A DNA stretch of 64,000 bases from Cydia pomonella (GCF_033807575.1 NC_084704.1:25459968-25523967), one strand, 5' to 3'; positions 1 through 14,800 are shown, counted from the stretch's first letter. The notes: generated by a model not told the origin, from the sequence alone. Program-made: numbers and translations.

Positions 1-1499
1 CTCGTATCTCGTTATATGCTATAATTTAAAAAGCAACTTAGCTGCGCTTTGAATAGTGTTCATATTTAAAAATAAGTCAACGAAAACGATACAAGTATAA
101 TATAGTGACCAATAGAATTCTCGTTGTATCGAACAAGATAGTTGCGGGGCTAGTAATGTTGTTAGCCTTAAGAATCACTATTCAATTGAGGCGTATCAGA
201 TATAGGCAGTTGCCAGTATTGAAATAGTAGGTTCGGATGAATAGAAAAACTTTTTCATATCTTTCATTCATAATACTTAATAGTTTTGATAAATGTAAAA
301 TGAAAACAAATATTATAGAGTATTTTTTCTAAAATTATATTTCATTTTTCTGACGTCTATATTCTGAATAATCTCAATTTAAGTATGTAATACTTCGCTT
401 AAACTGAAATCTTTGAACAATTTCCTAAGGTGCTAACAACACAAGTTAATCAGACTGAACCCCCTACGATCTCCATTAGATAGACGCTATACCTACCTAA
501 TTGAATAAGGGACCAAATTAAACTGTGAATGAGTATGACCTCTTTCTATTCAAATTTGCCGTATTTGTCTTTACGTATGGCCGGAATTAAGTACCTCGAA
601 TCGATGGAGAAGATTAGGGCTTGATTGAAAGTTAGAGCGCTTAGGGCAGCGAGGGTGCCTTCGATTCTCGGTAATATGTTTGCTGTTTAGGTACAGTTTC
701 ATTAGCTACTATTGAGTTTGCATTTATTTTAGGTGAGCTTCAATAAAAAGTCATGTTGCTTGATCGTCCTGTTTAAATAAATGGAAAAGATTGATGGAGA
801 AGAGAGGCATGTTTTAGTATTCATAGCGATAAAACCAATATCGATGAACAATATTTTATTTATACATTTTAATATCTCCTTTTATTTAGGTTTTATAACA
901 ATTCAGTACGTTTAAAACGTAATTAACATAATTTTTGGACCTCTATTTAAATAATAACAAATGTTTTGTATAAAATTACATTTACAGACACTTAGATTTT
1001 AAAAAACTAACTAGAAGCAACATTTGTAGTTATTCCGGAAACAAATCAAGGACAAAATCTTGAACCCCAAATTGGAAGTTCCACCCCAATCATTTCCGTC
1101 AGGTTAGATTTAATTGAATGTTATGCAAATCCATTGGACTCCTTAACAATAGTACCGGGATTCCAAATGAGTTAATCCGTGTTTATATTCCTAATCGGCC
1201 CTTGCTCAAGGCTCTGTTACCGGTTTACTCACAGATAAATTTATATATACAATGCCGTTTGTACCTACACAATGAGCCGTTCATTTAACTTGAAATGTTA
1301 ACGCTAACCATTTCGTTGTTGAAATCATCGGTTATTAAGTCTTAACTGTGAACGTCCAGAAACAAATTGTATCTGATTTCAATTTTAGGTATTGAATTAG
1401 GTAGATATTTATTATTTATCGTTTAGGCAAAAAACGTATAAATACATCTTTTGCTTAAGAGCAATTCCTAGCTGAGCAACTTTTCAAATCTCGAATTTT

Positions 1500-1812
1500 T
1501 GAAGCTATGTTTCTGTCGCGCTACGGTGGGCGGGAGCCGGAGCTATCTAAGTGTGAGTGCGCGCACACAGACGCGAGACTCGTGCGCTCGCTCATTGCGC
1601 GCCGTTCCGTCGACATCGCCCGCGAGCCAGACGGAATTTATTCTGCACTGCCCGACGCAAGTTGTTTTTGTTGTTACCACGTAATATTGTTTTTCATTTT
1701 TATATTATACTGTATCTATTACACCCTAATACCAAACACCCTATCACCTGTACTAAATGTATTTTACACCTATGATGACGAAATAATAAATGATTGATTG
1801 GTTGATTGATAT
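1500..1812 (+). mobile_element. Retroposon-like fragment with ATTG-repeat tail
   Basis: A GC-rich block (about 1505-1670) unlike its AT-rich surroundings is followed by an AT-rich 3' part, an AATAAA at 1785-1790 and a tail of degenerate TGAT/TGATTGATTGG repeats at 1791-1810. A short simple-repeat tail after a polyadenylation-like signal is typical of the 3' end of non-LTR retroposons or SINEs. Three overlapping frames of 61-96 codons cross it, but none resembles a known protein. The family is not identified and no target duplication was found. Confidence 0.4.
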
Positions 1813-2954
1813 TAATTACCATATAGGAAAAAACTGCAAAAAAGAATGATGTCTCAGCTTCGGTTGTCGTCGTACAGTCAAGTGCAAAAATATGTATCGA
1901 AAGAATCGTCTCATAAATATGGTACTACGCTCTTATTACACTGGAATAAGATGCTATGGGACATATTTTTGAGTAAGATGTGTACATGTATACACTTGAC
2001 TGTACCTATCCGTATCAGTAAGTTGGGAGTGATCATGGTGTGTTGTGAAATTTTGTAAGTACGTATAAATATACCTATGGTTAAACTACAATCTATTTAA
2101 CTTGTAGTAAGATGGGGCTAAACTTGGGCCGCCTTATTGAAGAACGTATCGCAATGACAATCTGGGTAAAGTATGTTGGGATAATGCCGGACAATTTTGG
2201 GACCAATTGAGAGAACTCGTGAAAAAATGTTTTTTCGAGATCTCAATACGTGACAGATTCTTGAAGTACGTAGCGAATCGTTAAATAATAACCGTAGATT
2301 CGGCCTGAATTTTGGTAATCTTCAATATAGAACGGTTTTAGTTTTGTACCTGTGTAAAGATGAGACATACTTTTTTTAGGGTAACGAGTGTTTTGCCATC
2401 AAGGGAGAACATTGGATGGTGAAAAAAGCTGCTTCTAATGGAAAGAGAATAAGGTATCACAAAGAAATAGGTCCGGTGTCTACCCTTTTGTATCCGATCT
2501 TAACCCGGATACAAAAATTGGTAAAATTGTGGCTCTCAAACTTTGATACCTATGTCATAAGGGAATTTGATAAGTATACAATGTGCTAAGAAACCTCTTA
2601 TTGTAAGGTTTACCCGAAGTAATAAAAAAAACCACTAAAATAATAGATACGTTGCGTAGTTTTGACAATTTAAGATTTCGTGAACTGTACAGGTTTAGGG
2701 AAAGTGTAAATGTATTGTTTATTGAATGGAATGTACTGGAAGATATTAAGTACTTAAGTAGAAGGGACAAAAATCAAAATAAAAAATAATCGTGCCCAGT
2801 CATTTTTAATGAAGGTCGCCAAAAAAATAAGAATCAAACTTAGAAATTAAAAATACTAAGTAGTTCTTTAAAAAGGTCAAGGTCACTGAGAGCCCATCTT
2901 GAAGTAGGGAAAATAATTAAAATTGCGATTTTGTTGGTTTAAATTTGCAATTAT

Positions 2955-3003
2955 GTATATATATATATATATATATAGTTGATATACAATCTTTTTTTTT
3001 TTT
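2955..3003. repeat. TA microsatellite and poly-T tract
   Basis: An alternating TA run of about 23 nt (2955-2977) is followed after a short spacer by 12 consecutive T (2992-3003). This is simple-sequence DNA inside the intron. Confidence 0.9.
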
Positions 3004-4434
3004 GGTTAAATGTAAGGATCGTATGTAAAGAGTAAAGTAAATATATAGGAAAAGAGAGCCCTCTTGAAGCATTTTAAGGAAACTAATTTCGAAGCCCTAT
3101 CTCTATTTTGTATCCGAAACTAGCAATGTATGTATGCGTGCACATCTACATATGCATCCGTATGTGTAGGTACTTTATTGCGAAAAATTGCTCATTTGCT
3201 ATCTATTTTACTCGATTTTGTTATAAATTTCAACATGTATCATCATCCCTATACAATATAAATACTCTTTATTGCACACCTCAATAAAAGAAAACAATAC
3301 AAAAGAAAACATACACATAAGCACAGGTAAACAACATGCGGTCTTATCGCTAAAAGGTAACCTTTGAGTTGCGGAAATTAAAAAAATTACATTGTCAGTA
3401 ACCGTCGCGCTGATAGTGGTACTGGATAAAAATAATGGTATGAAAGTGTGATAAAGAAAACAATAAATGTGATAATTAAAGTAGGTAAATTGAAGAAAAC
3501 TTAAAGTTTGATAATCACTGCTGTTTTTTAAATAGGTAAAGATCTGATTGTTTCTGGTCCGATCTTTACCTGGAAGGGTCAAGATCGGATATCGGTCTAC
3601 AGCAGGGCTAGGTCTGTTAACACAATTACAAAAACAAACACAGTTTCATCAGAACACGCAAAATAAATTACAGAGCGAAGATCGGATAGAAAGGAAGAAT
3701 TCGCGAAATTCACCTTGCTCTCTGTGATTGCGCATAGCACAAGCCCGACTCCCTGAGCGACGCGGGGACACTGACAGTCGAGGCGCAATGAAATGGCGTC
3801 TTACACAATGTTGCCAACATTAAAAAATAAAACCAAATTAGGGGGAAATGAATGTCCTACGTTCTTCACCCGCATCCGGTATTTACCCAACATACCTTAA
3901 TCGTTGAACCGCCGCATTTCAAAATGGCCCTTATTTTGATATCGGCTAGCCGCGATACTTATATATAAATCTAGTGGCAAACATCAAAGTAGTTATCTTT
4001 TACTTGTGACGCACAAGTGTGAGCAATGTAAAATACTATATTTCAAAAAAAAAACTGCCTACTACGTAATAAAAGAAAATGTGATTATTAAATTATAATA
4101 CGAAAGGTGTCAAATCGCAAAATGCTGTCGTTTTATTTAAAATAATGAAATAATTAGACCAGTTCCGAAAGTACCGAGAAATCCCGGTTCTTTAAAACAG
4201 TACCGGTTCTGCAATACCTAATAAGGATGTTATGCCCATCACTATTCCTTCTGTGTAGGTATATTTAGAAACTGTCTCCGCCTCCAATTCGTGCGATAAG
4301 GACAACTGCAGCTCGGATCGAAATTCACTCGCAAAAAACTCAAAAATCGAGGTTTCGCTCTCGACTGTTTCCTCCTCCAAAACGCAATTAATCATTATGA
4401 AATTTTGGAAATTGCAAGAGGAAGAAATAATCTA

Positions 4435-4587
4435 TGCCGCTATGTTTTGATTTTTTGGATATTTTTTGTCATATTTGTATACTGTGCCTTTTTTTACAGC
4501 CAATTCAATTGAGCCGTTTTTGCGATTTTCGAGGCGCTGTATCTTTCTTCAAAATAAAATAATCCAAAAAAGCAAAACATAGCGGCA
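4435..4587. mobile_element. Small inverted-repeat (MITE-like) element
   Basis: The ends form an inverted repeat: TGCCGCTATGTTTTG at 4435 and its complement CAAAACATAGCGGCA ending at 4587. The pairing extends to about 26 nt with one mismatch (arms 4435-4460 and 4562-4587). The interior is AT-rich without an ORF. Size and structure fit a non-autonomous DNA transposon. No clear target duplication was found, so the superfamily is open. Confidence 0.5.
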
Positions 4588-5262
4588 CAGATATTGATGA
4601 TATTGATCTTATTTGAAAAAATCACTGCTCTAGGTTAAAAATCCAGGGAGGAATCAGTCGAGAGCGTTTGTATGGAAAAATCGCAACTAGGAATTCCTCT
4701 TAAATATAATTTAGAATTTATTTTAGTTTATAGACTAATATAGACGCGTATCATCTAATTATGAGAGCGAACGTTATGTGGGCTACAACAGTGAGTGAGT
4801 TTTATAATGTGAACAACGAGACCAAAAATATTGTCATATTCGGTTATGGAATGAAATAAAAGTAGAAGCCGAATTTTCAATATAGTAACGCTCTAAAATA
4901 GGTAAACAATGCACTTCCTATTGTCATCACGTGATACTTGAAAACAATCACCGAGCTCCTAGGATAAAATGCAGGTCGATTTCATTCTAGGAGCTCAGCG
5001 ATTTTTTTTGGTTAAAAAATGTCGATTATCCTATTTTACTTTTTTGCATACAAAAGCTTAGGAATTTACATTCGTAAGCTGAAGTACAACATAGATGAAA
5101 ATACTTTAATACAGAAAATATAATTTATTTATGACAGAGGCAGATCTTGTTTCTGTTGTAAAAAGTGAAGTTTTCCAGACAATTTTAGCGTAAATTTATG
5201 ATGTAGGTACGCATGTTATGGAAGCATGACTATACTAAATAACCATATTTTTATTGTTGCAG

Positions 5263-5346
5263 CTGAATTGAAAATGGATGTTCTTCGGGAGCGAGAAGTG
5301 AAAGACAATCTAGAACGACAACTTCTCGACGAACAGAAAATGAGAG
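5263..5346 (+). CDS. dac: dachshund exon (coiled-coil start, partial gene)
   Basis: Internal coding exon of dachshund, a nuclear transcriptional cofactor of the DACH/Ski family that acts with Eyes absent and Sine oculis in eye, leg and nervous-system patterning. The 84-nt exon reads AELKMDVLREREVKDNLERQ followed by LLDEQKMR. This matches the start of the conserved C-terminal coiled coil (DD2) of DACH proteins, where LKM, REREV and NLERQL are hallmark positions. It starts after TTGTTGCAG (AG at 5261-5262) with two bases completing a codon, and ends one base into a codon before the strong donor GTAAGT (5347-5352). Both flanking introns are therefore phase 1. The next exon continues the same coiled coil without loss. 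Assignment rests on motif recognition, not on a database search. Confidence 0.9.
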
Positions 5347-5352
5347 GTAAGT

Positions 5353-8300
5353 CTATAAACTATAAATATAAACATTCATGACGTAGAAGTGTGTGCAAGC
5401 TAAAACCATAAAAAGAAATATCGGTAAATATAATAGTTCCAACCATGTTATGGCATGTTAAGATAACCTACTCGTGAACAACAAACTGCAGGTCCTGAAA
5501 AGAAACAAACAGGGAGAAACTTCAAAGCCGTCATAAATCTCGATGACCGCGCTCCGCATTCGCCACAATTAACAGGAGATCTTGTTACAACACCATTGTC
5601 TTCATCCCCACGTTATTTATATCCAACATTAAAACTATTATATTCTCGTATAACGCCTAGTGCCTTATGCTGCCAATTTTCGTTCCGTGCCACCGGCTCA
5701 TCGCCTCCTCCTTTATTGTCTGCACAGTACAATGTAGGAGTATAATTGATACTATTTTTATAAGTATATTCACACGTTATAACTTGAGTCGGTTCTTGTT
5801 TATGTTATCTGTTTGTGTCTATGCTTTCCCAAGCTCGAGGCTTGCGTGTTACGACGTTTTCTTCGATTTATTGGTTCATTGATAGTTTTATCGCTCGCTT
5901 TGACGTCTTTGTAATCTCCATAATTACGCCATTTATTACGACAATTTTGTTTCGCTTCGTTGAAAGCTTCATTTGTTTATACCTTGTGAGTACCTGACAC
6001 ATGTAAAGGTTTAATTCGTAACAGTTCCTACTGTGTTGTTAATGACATGCAAATAACATTCATTCCTCCCTTATATCTTTTCTAAGTTATTATTATTTTT
6101 AGATACACAATTATTTTAAGTAGGTCTCTATAGGTTCCGTTCTTAAGAAAAGGTTAATGGAACGACAGATGAATTATAGAAATCACACACAGGTAAAAAA
6201 CATGGATATGAGTTTACTATATTTAAGAGGGTGCGTAAAGCCAGGACATTAGAAAATGATAAAAGATATGGAGCGCCGCACGAAAATTGCGACGGAAGAT
6301 TTGGCAATCGCACGAGTTATAACGTCAATGTCTCTGAAAATTATGTTTGCAGATCAAATCCCTCACCTATGTCATTAGCTATTTTATACTAAAATTATAC
6401 TGCTATGGTATGCGGGGTAACGATATACAATTTAAAATCAATGAAAATTAGATGTTTTCGTTTTTTTTTACCTGTCGAGCCAATCTTAACTTTTTAAGGG
6501 TTTTCTTAGAAAAGCCCACGCAAATTTAGTCTAGTTTCCGAATGATTTTTTTCAAGGTATTTGCTTATGATTAAAACGTGGAAAATTTCAATATAAAAAC
6601 TACAATTTTGCGTTAGCCTTCTCTTAAAATGGCACCGAAATTTTCATATGTACACGACGGCGTATTATCGTCTGTAGTCCTCATTTTAAGGTAAATATCT
6701 CCCAATAATAAAATATATTTATTAAGAATTGTTTGATAACTAATCACATTCAAAATTCGCACCCCTTATCCGCGCAAAGGTCAATCGCTTACAATAAAAC
6801 TACCCTTAGTATGCCAGTGAGACATTGCAATAGACAGGGAAAAGAAAACTATCTGAATGGAGGTAACCTTTGTAGAAATGTCAGGCGATACGACGGCGGT
6901 GACCTAACGCCTTGAGACAAAGGGTTTAATTCTATTGACACAGATACTGCAACGAAAATCAACTTTAACGCATTAATTATAGAGTCGTTATTACTGCTTT
7001 TACATACAAGACATTTTACACGTCACAAACAACATAAAGGTGGTGTAAATATTTTATCGCAGGCATTTCTCCTGTGAAATTGTAATATAAATTTAAATGT
7101 TAATAATGGGACGACAGCTCGCTGCGAGGTTGACGTTACTTTAATGAAAATAATTATTGCTTCTGTACATGTTTTATAATTTAATGCCGCTAAATGCGAG
7201 TAATACCGTATGCGTAGAGTCTATAAAAAGTGCAAAACTATCTAGTTCTATTAAAAATTGCCACGGGCTAGTATGTTACAATTAGTAGCATATTAAATTG
7301 TTTTCTAGTCATCAATTTCATTGTCAATGCTTGCACTTAATTGCAGCTACAACTGTTAATGGATTTTGCGAAATAGTCGGCGGTCTGTTGCAGCTATTTT
7401 TAAAAGCTTTCTGACATTTGCGACCAATTAAGTACTGTGTTGTGGTTAGTATTTCCTTCCTAATTCGTTCGTTTCGCTTTTAGCTGTTATAAAGATAAAC
7501 AATACAATATTTCCTTTGACATTATTATTATATACTAAACGGGTTTTAGTTCGTATACAAACCATCAATACCATGCTAATAGAAGTTCACCATCAAATAG
7601 CAACTTGATTATTTTATTACTAATAAGCATTTCGTTATTGATAAATAATCATGTTTTAGAGAGCTTTAAAATTGGTTGGATACTCCGGGCACATTAGCAT
7701 TTAGTGTTTTATTAATAACCAAAGTATAACAACATAAAACGCTAATCTGTGCATTAAGAATTGGATATAGATGAAATCAGTTTTTAGCAAAGAGGCTCAA
7801 CTCAATCGACTCTCAACGTTTATTCCTCTCTGGAATAGTTCGTTGCGGACTAGTAATTACGATAAAAGGTTTAAACGTGATGACATATCGATCACAGATG
7901 CAACAAAGAGGGAATCGAGGCTCCATACATATTTCACACGCTGAATGAACTCGATTGCGACGTGAGCAATACTGTTAATTGCCAAAAACCAATCATCAGA
8001 TAGCGCTCTCTACTATACACGCGCTGTGAAATACACCTTCAGTTACAGCAGCCAACGGCCACACGGTCGTTTTAACCGATAGTTATACAGAGTGGGCAAG
8101 AAACTAAAGTTACGATAACATTTGGTTTTGGATATTATTTATATTATTTGGTTACTTTCCTCTACCGCTGCTTATATAGACACATTGACTCAACGAAATC
8201 CATAGTTTTACCAAAGCTTAATTAACAAATATTAAAAGTGTCAAACTAAGCCCAAAATTTTGAATTTAATGGCTGCAAAAATACATTTTTAGAAAAACCA

Positions 8301-11300
8301 GTCAAAAATATAGATGTTTATAATATTTCGCGTTTCAACTTCATTGAAGGCCATTTAAATGCAGCTCCAGCAATTTTAAAATTTAAAACTGCTGTCGATT
8401 CTGAAAACATCGCCCCGGGCTCATAAAACATCGGAGGAAATGCATTAAAATAACGAAGCTTCGTAATAACGTTTTAACCATTAACAGTTGAAGCTGGTTC
8501 GTATAAATTAAAAACCTATTTTTAATAATACTATTTTCTAGTCGCTTAATAAAAACGGAGTATACATTTTAAGCACCAAAATAAGATAAAGCCTTCATTA
8601 CCTATCGTAAAACGGAGAAATTGCACTATAACTCAGGTATTGGGAAAAATGTGTTCGAAGTTGCACTAGCATGTAATGTAAGTAATGTAACATGTCTAAG
8701 CAAGGTTTTCTCAGCAAAGTTTGTTCCGGCTATCCCATGTGCCAGTCAGCGGCCAGCAATAACAATCAATCAGGGAGGTCGATCGCACTGGTTTGAAAAT
8801 TGGAATAGGCCCGAGCCTAATCAACGTCCGCGAGCAGCCATTCATAATAGATATTGTATTGAATACTGCGGCCGTATCGCATCGGAATCTGCTGCTTCGG
8901 TAATGCGCTTCCATTTAAACAGGGATCATAGAACGATCATCTGTTTAATTAATGGAAATTGCTTTAGAGGAAATGAAAAGCTTTTACTTACTAAGTAAAG
9001 ATAAACTTCTACAATTATTGTCAAAATTTCAAATTTTGGATTTTTTTTTAATTAAATCGAACACGATTTCGGTAAATGTACCTATGTAATAAGTTATTTT
9101 ATTTTTTCCTATTAATTTCCTAGAAAATAGCAATAAAATGTAAACTGGATGTGTGACGTTATTACTATGGCCGTATAAAATATAATTTGAATTGTGTCCG
9201 CTTGTCATAGACTGTCATAAAAACTTAATTTACGTCAATACCTCTACCAAATATGGCCTTCCTTGTACTCGCATTTAAGGACGTAGACACGTCTAATGTA
9301 ATGACAAGCTACAATTATCTTGAACTTTGATGTAATTTCAAGATTTCCCCGTCATAACTCATCCCTGCGACCCCATATCACATGCTCTCTGTATCTGAGA
9401 TGAAGTAGGTATAACTCTCATTGTACTCCAGATTGCTTAATTAAATAATATGTAGGCCGTAACATTACGGCGTCTTGAAAGGGTTCGGAATGGAAATGTT
9501 ACGCCAATTATGCGAACATTATGTTGAGAATGGAGGGTTATCGATGCCTGTTTGGATGTGCCTTTGCATGGGGAATGTTATATCTTAACACATCATATAA
9601 CGGAATACACGTGTTTTATTTCAGCCCCCATTTATTTAAGAATCTTTTTATAGAGAGACAAATGTAATAAATGTAATAATTTAACCAAAATTAAATATTG
9701 ATTAGGTAATAAATGCTTCAGATTTACATAATGCTTTTAACCAAACCAATTTATTTGTATGCACTCTATTGGTCATTTAGTTAGCCCGTTGATAATACCA
9801 TTCCCCTTCTATTTCAAACATTATCACAGCCCGGACAGTCGAGTGATCAAATTCAAATGAAATTTAACAATCGTATCAACATACGTCAGTATCCGGCTAC
9901 CTAGATGCATGGCAGTGACGTTTGCACCCCAGTAATAAATTCTATTACGCTGAATGGCTGATGCAACTGAGTTAATACAGTGTGGATAGTTGGTTAGGTA
10001 TTGTAGTGTATATTTAGATGTCAGTAAAATAATATTGTCCCTAGATAGGCAACATAAATGGTTATAGTCTATGTGTCTAATATTCTTCCTGGAGAGGAAA
10101 TTGCTTAATGCCAAAATACTATCTATTTATAAAAATAATCCACTGAATTCAATTTCTCGGCATCGTGTACCTTTCATCGCAAAATTCAAAGGGTTAATGC
10201 CCAGCTCTCCGGAGAATCCGTAAATGAGGAACGGGTTCATAAAAATACCGACGATTCCTGCAAAGAGTCCAGTGGGAAGATATCAAAAAATATTTCCGAT
10301 ACACGCGAAATCCCGACCACGGTGCGACGTGCGACCTCGCCGAATACCGTGCCAGATACCCGCCGTGTACGGAATTCAATTACACTACACACTCGTATTA
10401 TATCGTCTGTCTTAGGGATCCCCAGGAATCCGAACAGAGTCGTAGTGAATTCAATTTCTTGTTTGTACATATTGATTAACTGAGAGGTTACCACGTATTT
10501 ACTAATATAAAATATGTCTAAATTTCCTAATCATTAAATAGTCTTGCAATAATATTATTTTGTTAAAAATAATAATAACCGAATTTAGCTTGCATGTCTT
10601 TCCAGAAGTAGATACCATACGGAACCAAGTAACGTGCCTTCATTGACGTCGCTGAAGGCATTTTATTGTGATTTTTTGCAAGTGTGAGGTCTCGAATTTA
10701 TCGGCGCTACGAAAGTTTTCGTGAACGATGCCGGGTAAATATTTACACTTTAACGTTGCAAGGCGGTCGCGTTTTTTGCTTGAGGTTCGTTTGTGGCCGA
10801 TGAAAAATTGTTTCAGTCGGAACTTCGCGTAATTGCGCCGCTATTTAGAACACCATTTAAGATGATGAACAACATTTACATAAGGATTTTTGAGCATGTT
10901 CGTCCTGTCTGTTCAAAATGTTTTGGTGTATAATTTTCTAGATTTGTGTAGTTTTTTTATATGTCCGAACGGTAGGAAGACGTCTGACATCTACCATCTT
11001 AAGAAAATCTAACCATCCTTTTATGTATTTATTTGATAAATATTGAATTCTCAAAATATAATAATAAAACCGAGAACGAATCAAATGCTTCGATGTTCTG
11101 GTCAAATGAAGCGCAGTACGGTCTGCCGGCCGTGAGTAATGCAAATGATTAGATTTAGTCGACTGACCAGACCAACTCACTCGCTCTAATGTACTAAATG
11201 CATTGGAGGGCACGGAAAATAAAGCCTCTGAAACATACCTACCCTGTGGAACTTTGACTCGGTCTGCGAGCTTCGCGGCTATGCTGGTGAGAGGGCGATT

Positions 11301-11689
11301 TTAAATTATTTACTCGTCTAAAGCCAATATTCAATTATAGACTTACTATAAGTATTTTGGTATGTTAATAAATAAATAAATAACTTCTCAGTTTGATTAT
11401 TTTAAATCAACGTATGTGTCTTTAAAGGATGTCGAATAAAGGAGACGTGTTAAAGGAGCACTAAAGAGCGGTCTAAACAAAAAGATCAAACGAATTGCGA
11501 GGCATTATACATTTCACCGCTAAGTAGAATGCGCTGTTTGGCTCGTGCCGAGCTGCGGTCACAAAGATTGACTACCTTTTAAGATAACCACTTATACTGC
11601 CCTAGACCTTATCAGGAATGGTCTTTAATTCAATTAATGAAGTACGTTTACACCAACACTATTCTGCTCGAACTCGCCCAGCGAGGATT
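5353..11689. other. Intron stretch without recognised features
   Basis: AT-rich sequence with short chance frames only. A 125-codon frame at 8621-8998 has no recognisable motif and ordinary intronic base composition, so it is not called. I see no inverted-repeat element or RNA gene. Confidence 0.6.
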
Positions 11690-11866
11690 CCTAGTTTTAG
11701 TATTTGTTGTTATTAGCGGCAACAGAAATACATTATCTGTGAAAATTCATCACGGTTCATGAGATACAGCCTGGTGACAGACGTACAGATGGACCGACGG
11801 ACGGACTGCGGAGTCTTAATAATAGGGTCCGGTTTTAGCCTTTGGGCACGGAACCCTAACAAAAAG
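11690..11866 (+). mobile_element. Fragment of GGTTCCGTAC/GTACGGAACC-type repeat
   Basis: The segment contains a degenerate run of GACAGAC/GGACGGAC steps (about 11775-11810). It ends with GCACGGAACCCTAACAAAAAG, close to the terminal GTACGGAACCCTAAAAA of the repeat at 17107-17573. This organisation (a sensing of dinucleotide-like GAC repeats followed by a fixed terminal block) is a very common interspersed repeat type in moth genomes. The left part is incomplete, so it is a truncated copy. It has no coding capacity. Confidence 0.6.
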
Positions 11867-14800
11867 AGTTAGATGCCTTTTAGTCTGCTTATCCGATACC
11901 GCTTTTTCAAAGGTAATGATGTCATGAAAAACCTTTCTTAACATCCATTATGTACCGGGACAGTACATACATTCCTAAAGCTAGTAATGCTAAGTTAATA
12001 GTAAAAATTAAGCGAAGGGGATGATGATATAGTGTAAATTAAAACAGTGCAAACTAGACATAGGCGTTTATAATCAAGAAGATATCAGTTCCGTACACGA
12101 CGTTTAATTTAACAAACCATCAACATTCGTAGCGAGATAACGAAATGGAGGAGTTTCACATTGTAAGCAACCTCGTAATTACAACTACTGTAATTATAAC
12201 CTTGTAAAGTTGTAGCTCCAGACAACCGCCATACGGGAACGATGCTAATCAAAGCCCTATTCAGATCCATTACGCAGGGAAAGCAATAAATATAACGCGT
12301 TCATAAAATCTCGCACAACAGCCGAAGTTATAATAAAATATTACAAGAGCCAAGATTTTGTCTAATTAATTTTGTATACGTGTACTGTGGGGCTGCAATG
12401 TCTTGGGAACACACAATGAGTCCGGGAAACCGAAGGCGAGTTCGTAACGAGATCCGCGAAGATGCTAAATTAGAATTTATGATTGTGTGTGAAATTGTTA
12501 GAACAGGTTTCAATGTGCTTATATGATCCTGTTTCCCCGTAATAAGAAGGAGTAAAGTTTCAGATGAATCCGGTGAAGTAATGAACTTTATTTATAATTA
12601 CTGACGCGCGCCTGGAAAAGCTTTTTCAGAAATAGGCAGGTTCTATAACATTAATATTATTTATTAATCAAAATCCATGGTTTTATTGAGGCTTTTAAAT
12701 GGTGCGTTTAGTTCCCAATCATATTTTTTGATTTACAATATAATGAAATATAACAACGTAAAGTTATTATTAGGTACATAGTCTAAGGTTGGCGGAGACT
12801 TGAGCGACATTTGATCAAAATATACCTATGTTAACAGGGAAACTGGTGGTTAGAGCCCGCTCAAATAGGGTTGCGACGTAGTCGTGTCGATTTTACCACG
12901 ATCGAATTGTCGATTTCGCTACAATCGAGCGCACACGCCATGTGCCGGCCGTATCGTGTGCTTGTAACCCAATACGACTTGTTGCATTTTACCTGCAAGA
13001 GACAGAAGTGTGGAAATAACCCCTATATTTAGGTTGATGTGTTGCATTGTTGATGAACTTAGTGTCACGTATGATTTTCTTTAAACGTTTTCATAATAAA
13101 CATTTCACAGTAAGTCGACAGTAACGGTGTGGCATTAATCATATCCAATAGCTTGCCGCAACTAATTTAACATTTCTGAAAAACTTCTAAAATTCAATTA
13201 ATCATAACGAGCTTAAAAAATAACTTCTACAATGAATCTTGTCGCAATGATACTTAATACGAAAGCTATGAGGAATGAAGTTTTTTACTGCGACAAGGTA
13301 CATTCAAATTGTTTAAATTTCCAATCGGTAGGTATAGGGAAACAAAGTTGTAAGTTTGCATTTTCGCCATAACATACAAATTGCTAACCCAAGCGTGTGA
13401 ACTACTGAACTGGAGTTGCGTGTTAGCGCCGCGTCGGCTAGTCACTGGTCCAGTAGTTGGACCGTAGTCTAAAATACACCTCAAATGAACGACACTAAAT
13501 ACTTGATGATATACTCTTTACAAAGTTGTTTCGTTTGTTGGGTAGGCATGTTGAACAAGAATCAAAAGTTAAGAATAATGCAGTTCATACATTAACGAAA
13601 GCGAAACAATGCTTTTAAAGTTATCTTCCTCAAATAGAATTTCAGCAGAAATCTGAATAATTATCGAAAGTATTAAGTGGGCGCTTTAATTATAGAAACA
13701 AACAAAAACAGGAGTTTCCAGTGACTTGAGGGATTAACAAAATGAGTGAAAGTTTAATTCGCAAGTGTTTGTTGTTCAGAAGAATTTCCATTTCTAGTAC
13801 CATTTAATGAAGTTTGAAACCGTAGATCCAAGGTAGCAATGGGAAACAAAAGTATCCAAATCAATTATTTAAGGTTAAATAATGAGTAGTAGTCAAGTAG
13901 ACAACATTTATACGTATGCATAAAAGTGAACAAACTCTTATCATTTGTAAAAGACGGACATAGGAGCTGGCATAAGATAAAAGTAATTTAAGTATTACTA
14001 TGATATTTTAATTATTTACATACATTTATTTTATAACTTGACATGTTAAACATGTATGATATGAGTAGGGCCCGTTCCGGACGTAGGAAACCTAATAATA
14101 ATCGGGCATGGCCGACAGACCGCATCCGGTGTCTCGGGAGATATTGATCTCAAATTTTACTATACAACGCAAACTTGCTGAACTTGGGTTAACCTGAACT
14201 TTGGGTAACGATAGAGCTACTCGTATTGTTATTTTGCACTAGCTGTAAGCTGGAAAAAGGAGTTTTAGTACTCAAATCTATCAGATCGCTAGCTAGTATT
14301 TACCGCTCAATAAAAGTTATCAATTACTTTTTAAATTAGTTTCTTGTTCATAAATGAAGTTATCTTCTAATCAAACGATCTATTTTATAACAACTTTTCA
14401 CTTTAAATATTTTAACACATAACAAAATATTGACCAGGTTTACTTTACAGGCGTTTTACAGGGATGCACACCATTTTTATAATTCCTTTTTTATAAAAAA
14501 TAGGGAAATAAATGGTTCCCAGAAAATTGGGTTAGGTAAGAACTGCGATGGCGCATTAAAAAAAACAGTCAAGTGCAAGTTTGAATTATCTCATGTAACT
14601 ATAAAGGCGAAAGACATTTGATCAGGTATCAGGATAGTATAGGTATACTAAGTATAATTGTATACAGCGCCATCTATCAGTTAATTGTCTAATTTGCGTG
14701 ATGTTATGCACGCAGTTTGGTTTTTCGAGAATTATTCTCTAACATGTATACCAATTCCAAAAATTGTTCTTTTATTTGAAAAAAAAAAAGTGTCTTTAAT

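Larger units (their letters stand above)
1..5262 (+). other. dac: Intron of dachshund upstream of first visible exon
   Basis: No coding exon is recognised here. It is inferred to be intron because the first dac exon at 5263 opens with an AG acceptor and continues a codon from an exon outside the window. Contents: a retroposon-like segment at 1500-1812, a TA microsatellite and poly-T run near 2955-3003 and a small inverted-repeat element at 4435-4587. The rest is AT-rich with only short chance frames. Part of it could be regulatory, but nothing in the sequence proves this. Confidence 0.7.

Noticed and set aside
8621..8998. 125-codon + strand frame in the large intron.
   Set aside because: No motif, intron-like base composition and overlapping frames on the other strand; probably chance.
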